From positions 1 through 36,139 of the forward strand of contig JANBQC010000195.1 of the NCBI GenBank assembly GCA_027576995.1: a stretch of DNA of 36,139 nt. Reading direction: 5' to 3'. Every line of letters starts with the position of its first letter. The first letter of the stretch is position 1. The notes beneath the pieces are model-generated. The model was given only the letters and a program-made list of their open reading frames with translations, was not told where the DNA came from and searched no databases. Positions 33,015-36,139 of this stretch are shown here, piece after piece. Made by a program: the position numbers and the translations under genes. The stretch is from Dimargaris cristalligena. Lineage: Eukaryota; Kickxellomycota; Dimargaritomycetes; Dimargaritales; Dimargaritaceae.

Positions 33015-34924
33015 CTATAGGCCTTGGCATGCTTTGGGTTTATTATGGGAATGGCCCCGGTAGGCCTTGCAAATGGCCCGCGTAAAGTCCTTTTCAGAAT
33101 GGCCTCCGGGGCAGGTTTGCCAACCGGATTCGTAGATACAATGGAATTTATGGTCCACGTACATGGTACAGCTCGTGCTGCATTGGGGGGATATTGGTTT
33201 CAAGGGTCGATACATCAGAAGGTGAAAGTGATTAGATAACAAACCTCCCTGTAACAAAATCGCATAGATACTTTTAAGTACATTATGTAATGGATTAAAC
33301 GTCACCACCGCCACAGGGCGAACCGCCCATGGGTGTGGTGTATACAATGAAACAGGGGGGCAAGGAGAAGTTGATAGCATTGCTTCTATAATACCTACCT
33401 AACTCCAATTTTTTTGACGAGTTGGGCCGACTCCTTGAGAAGTCGAGTCCCGTTAGCCTCGACACAGGGCTGAATATCCTTGCGGTAGTCCAGCCCCGTC
33501 TCTTTGGCGCACTGAGTGGCCAATCGCTGCAACCCTATCCGGTGGGGTGTTTGGTTCTGGCAGTGTACAAAATCGTAGGCCTGGTGCCCACCAAACTGCT
33601 GGGCTACGCAAAGTTGCTGTATATCGCCAGCACACTAGAAGGGAAAGAACACATGCAATAATAATTATTTATAGGGTGGACAGTGGTGAATACAATGAGG
33701 GGCACCGCACTGGTTTAATTCACCAGTAGGACGATAGTGACATTAACCCCCTCCCCTACTACGCCCTAGTAAACTGGGAATGGGTTGATGAGGGCAACTA
33801 GGGGGATTATTAGATAAGAAAGTTAAAGTTGGGGGCTTTACCTCATTAGGACCATGCATGCACTTCACCCCGGACGGTTCAAGTGTGGCGATGTAGTGGA
33901 ACCGGGGTATAACTATGGGCTTGAGGTTTTGAACTATACGTGAAAGGAGGCGTGGTCAAGGGGTAAAACGTAATATTTATATTGAATCACAGCAGGGGGG
34001 GCTAGATTAGTACGAATTATCGGCTAATAGTTAAAGAGAAGCGGGTGGGTGCGTTAATGGGCTGATTACAGAGTGCGTAGTTATATTTATCAAGGTGTGG
34101 CTTACCTATACTGTACAAGTAGTTCTCGCAGAAAACAGCGTCTATCGTTAGGGTGTATAAACCACAGCATAGGAACAACTGGTTAGTCAGGTACTAATTC
34201 TTAGTGGCTATGGGAATGCCTCCGATACCACCCTCGAGGGACGCGGATATATGCGAACATCATGCAAGGGTGAGGCATTATTGGCTAACCCATTGACAAT
34301 GTATGGGGCATTGATGTACACCCTTCTCCCCCCCCCAACCCCCGTATACCCCGTTCCCAGCATAAGGCATGCCTCCTCAGCGGAACAGTAGTAAAAGAGG
34401 GAGTGAATAACAGGCAATTGAACCAGCCCAAATAATTAGTACTTACCTGGGCACTTGGACATGACAAAGAAGTCGAGTGGCACCGCCGAAGGGTCCCAGT
34501 TTTCACCCGAGGTGGGAGCCAATAGGGTGGCATTAAGTTTCTCGGGGGTTGGGCGTTGGTTAGACTCGCGCAGGTCCGAGGGCGGTCCCAATGGGTAGTG
34601 CCGTGGTGGTGGGTGTCCCGACGGTGGTGGTGGTGGAGGGTGTTCACCGAGTTGGGCAATACTGAGCACCAGATAGGCCAACGTAAAGGCGATGAATATT
34701 CCCGTCAAAACCCGGCGCAGCGTCAAATGCCGGGATAGTCGAGCGGCCAGACGGGGTTCGCTCGGGCAACTCAAGTAAGCCGGCGGGCCCCCCTCTACCA
34801 GAGGGTAAGCTGGCGACATGGACAGCGACGACGATGGTGACGACAGACTTCCGGCGGCCAGGTGGTTGGAGCCAGGGACAGCGGGTAAGTCCGAGGTGGA
34901 ATCCGTCAGGGGCTTATCGGACAT
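33015..34924 (-). CDS. GILT-like thiol reductase with type II membrane anchor, 334 aa
   Basis: Five exons: 34924-34447, 34141-34106 (36-nt microexon), 33933-33842, 33634-33399, 33177-33015. Every join is in frame (G|AC, G|TT, phase 0, AG|C). Exon 1 has a disordered Ser/Pro N-terminus, one hydrophobic segment (about 72-92) after a basic cluster, then a Pro-rich linker: a type II anchor instead of a cleaved signal peptide. The reductase domain opens VPLDFFVMSKCP; its redox pair is Cys158/Cys164 in CPDAVFC, split between exons 1 and 2. The GILT signature CMHGPNECAGDIQQLC lies at 196-211. Later cysteines follow family order (FVHCQN, QPCVEANGT, TSCTMYV, WQTCPGGHS). Sequons at Asn131, Asn229 and Asn263 suit a lumenal domain. 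GILT enzymes reduce protein disulfides, typically in acidic endolysosomal compartments. The CX5C spacing, unlike mammalian CXXC, resembles fungal homologues as I recall them. Confidence 0.9.
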
Positions 34925-35492
34925 GGGCGAGGGGGTGTAGGAGTAGGTGGGTATGTTGAGGTTTCAATTGTGGGTTGGTAGCACAGTATAGTGGGGGAAT
35001 TAAGACTAATTGCTAGGAATACTCGGGTAAGGTTAAGTGGGGTAGTACAAGTTAAGTGCTAGACGGGGTGGTTTACAAAACAAATAGGCAGGGGTGGGCG
35101 ATAAATGGCCAAAAAAGAATGAAAGGAATGTAAAAGAGTTAGAAATACGTTGCGTTGTACATTGGCGAGCTAAACAGAGAGAGACCGAGCAAAGGCTAAA
35201 CCGAACCAGCCGAGGCCTTACATATATGTATGTGTGTATGTATGCGTATATGCGTGTTTTTCCCCTCTATTTCATTTGTAATCCCTCGTCTTTATATGCG
35301 TAGACAGCGTATGCTTCAGCCAACCCTTCTTAATTCAGAAGGGATTTTTGTAGATACGATTGCCCACTAGCCAATAAAGCCAAGAGCGCTATTATAGCCG
35401 CACACACACTCTCCCTCTGTCTTTCTCCATTGGCAAAATGGCACAACACACACACACAACTTTCACTTCAAAGCCTTTTTATTTTGCCTTGC
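34925..35492. other. Intergenic spacer upstream of the GILT-like gene
   Basis: About 570 bp between two minus-strand genes: the presumptive promoter of the GILT-like gene and the 3' region of the gene at the window end. On the minus strand an AATAAA lies about 15 bp downstream of the stop at 35493, a likely polyadenylation signal for that gene. Short CA runs occur near 35400-35460. Confidence 0.5.
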
Positions 35493-36139
35493 CTATGCGC
35501 GGCTTAATGAATAAGGTCGGCGGGGCTCCAGGAGGGGGAGTGCAAATGGGGAGTTCCACCAGCGCCCAGGTCTCAGTCCCAAAGAGTGTACACGAAGGGG
35601 ATATATAGGGGGAGAGGGCTGCGAGGCATAGGAGGAAGTACTGCACCTGGTTAAGCTGTAGCAATGTCGCACTCATACCTGTGTATCCGGGATTATTAAT
35701 TTTAATATGTCCTTCATATTTCTAATGGATGTGGTAGAGAGAGAGAGAGAGAGATGAGATGCCGGTTCGTTGATTGGATAGAGGAAGAGGAGTCACCCAA
35801 AAGAGGAGGAGGATGATGCCGAGGTTTCGCCTAGAAACGAGTAAATGGCGGCAATATTGGCGAAATAGATGATCAAGAGGCCTTGGTAGAAAAATACGCC
35901 AATGCCAAGGAAATAGATAGGGCGACTTAGCCAATCGAGCTAGCTTGGCGAAAGTGAGTCGCGTTTCAGCGAGGCGATTTTACGCTACTTACTAGCCACC
36001 ACCACCACCACTACCACCACTATTGCTATTGCTATTGCTATTGCTATTATTGCTATTATTGCTATTGCTATTGCTATTGCTATTGCTATTGCTATTGCTA
36101 TTGCTATTGCTATTGCTATTGCTATTGCTATTGCTATTG
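35493..36139 (-). CDS. 3' part of an unrecognised membrane protein with an Asn-Ser/Gly repeat
   Basis: Partial at the window end. Proposed exons: beyond 36139 to 35993, 35925-35797, 35721-35679, 35618-35493 (TAG). Introns: 35992-35926 (GTAAGT...CTAAG), 35796-35722 (GTGACT, long CT tract, CATTAG) and 35678-35619 (60 nt, GTATGA, possible branch CTTAAC, CGCAG). The first exon reads the hexanucleotide array as Asn-Ser repeats and then a Gly run. The next reads RPIYFLGIGVFF and LLIIYFANIAAIY, one strong transmembrane helix, then Ser-rich. Exon 3 gives NMKDILKLIIPDTQ, and the last gives PSPPIYPLRV, GRWWNSPFALPLL and a basic end. The alternative acceptor at 35941-35940 also suits the helix frame but not the Asn-Ser frame. 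An alternative last exon uses acceptor AACCAG (32-nt intron) and ends at 35479. No family recognised. Confidence 0.4.
35736..35754 (-). repeat. (CT)n tract upstream of a 3' splice site
   Basis: GA repeat on the plus strand. On the coding strand the CT run is followed by ACCACATCCATTAG, an acceptor at 35723-35722. Confidence 0.6.
36021..36139. repeat. Hexanucleotide array (TATTGC)n reaching the window end
   Basis: About 20 units, with two places where one extra TAT triplet is inserted. It follows an ACC-rich triplet stretch (35997-36020). On the minus strand one frame reads Asn-Ser (AAT AGC), another Ile-Ala, and the third is stopped by TAG. The insertions are whole triplets, so the Asn-Ser frame is unbroken. 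The array continues beyond the window. Confidence 0.95.

Noticed and set aside
35479..35676. 65-codon minus-strand ORF beginning MSATLLQLNQ taken as a separate gene
   Set aside because: Its ATG lies inside GTATGAG, a likely donor at the end of exon 3, and a 60-nt intron with good signals covers its first third.

Overview
The window looks like a nuclear contig from a fungus, probably an early-diverging lineage. The evidence is the spliceosomal GT-AG introns (mostly 165-350 nt, with GTAAGT-like donors and TAG/CAG acceptors), a compact set of core eukaryotic genes, a fungal-type NAM9 (uS4m), an OSCP of yeast-like length and a fungal-type GILT with a CPDAxxC active site. The lineage is an inference; no sequence here fixes the species.

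Layout. (1) 1-579: a foldback (inverted-repeat) element, possibly cut by the window edge, followed to about 2550 by DNA almost without CpG, a methylation-decay signature. (2) 3091-3399 (-): a small secreted protein. (3) 3400-10376: no supportable gene. (4) 10377-11739 (-): a two-exon, low-complexity acidic protein of unknown function. (5) 11740-21379: nearly 10 kb with no recognisable gene, rich in microsatellites, including a 50-bp perfectly alternating purine/pyrimidine tract. (6) 21380-24518: ATP synthase OSCP (-, three exons) and mitochondrial ribosomal protein uS4m/NAM9 (+), divergent across a 1.26-kb intergenic region with two TCACGTGA E-boxes. (7) 25557-28825 (+): a complete five-exon HID1 family gene (791 aa). 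(8) 29730-30526 (-): a previously hidden three-exon gene for a 73-aa stand-alone ubiquitin-fold protein without a di-glycine tail, convergent with HID1 and separated from it by a (GATTT)n array. (9) 33015-34924 (-): a five-exon GILT-like thiol reductase with a type II membrane anchor. (10) 35493-36139 (-): the 3' part of an unrecognised membrane protein whose upstream exon appears to encode an Asn-Ser repeat from the hexanucleotide array at the window end.

Functionally, OSCP and uS4m both serve mitochondria (ATP synthase stalk; mitoribosome small subunit) and may share a regulatory region. HID1 and the GILT-like protein belong to the Golgi/secretory and endolysosomal system. There is no sign of an operon, CRISPR array, biosynthetic cluster or rRNA/tRNA gene. 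Exon structures were reconstructed by hand from reading-frame phase, splice sites and remembered family motifs; no searches were run.
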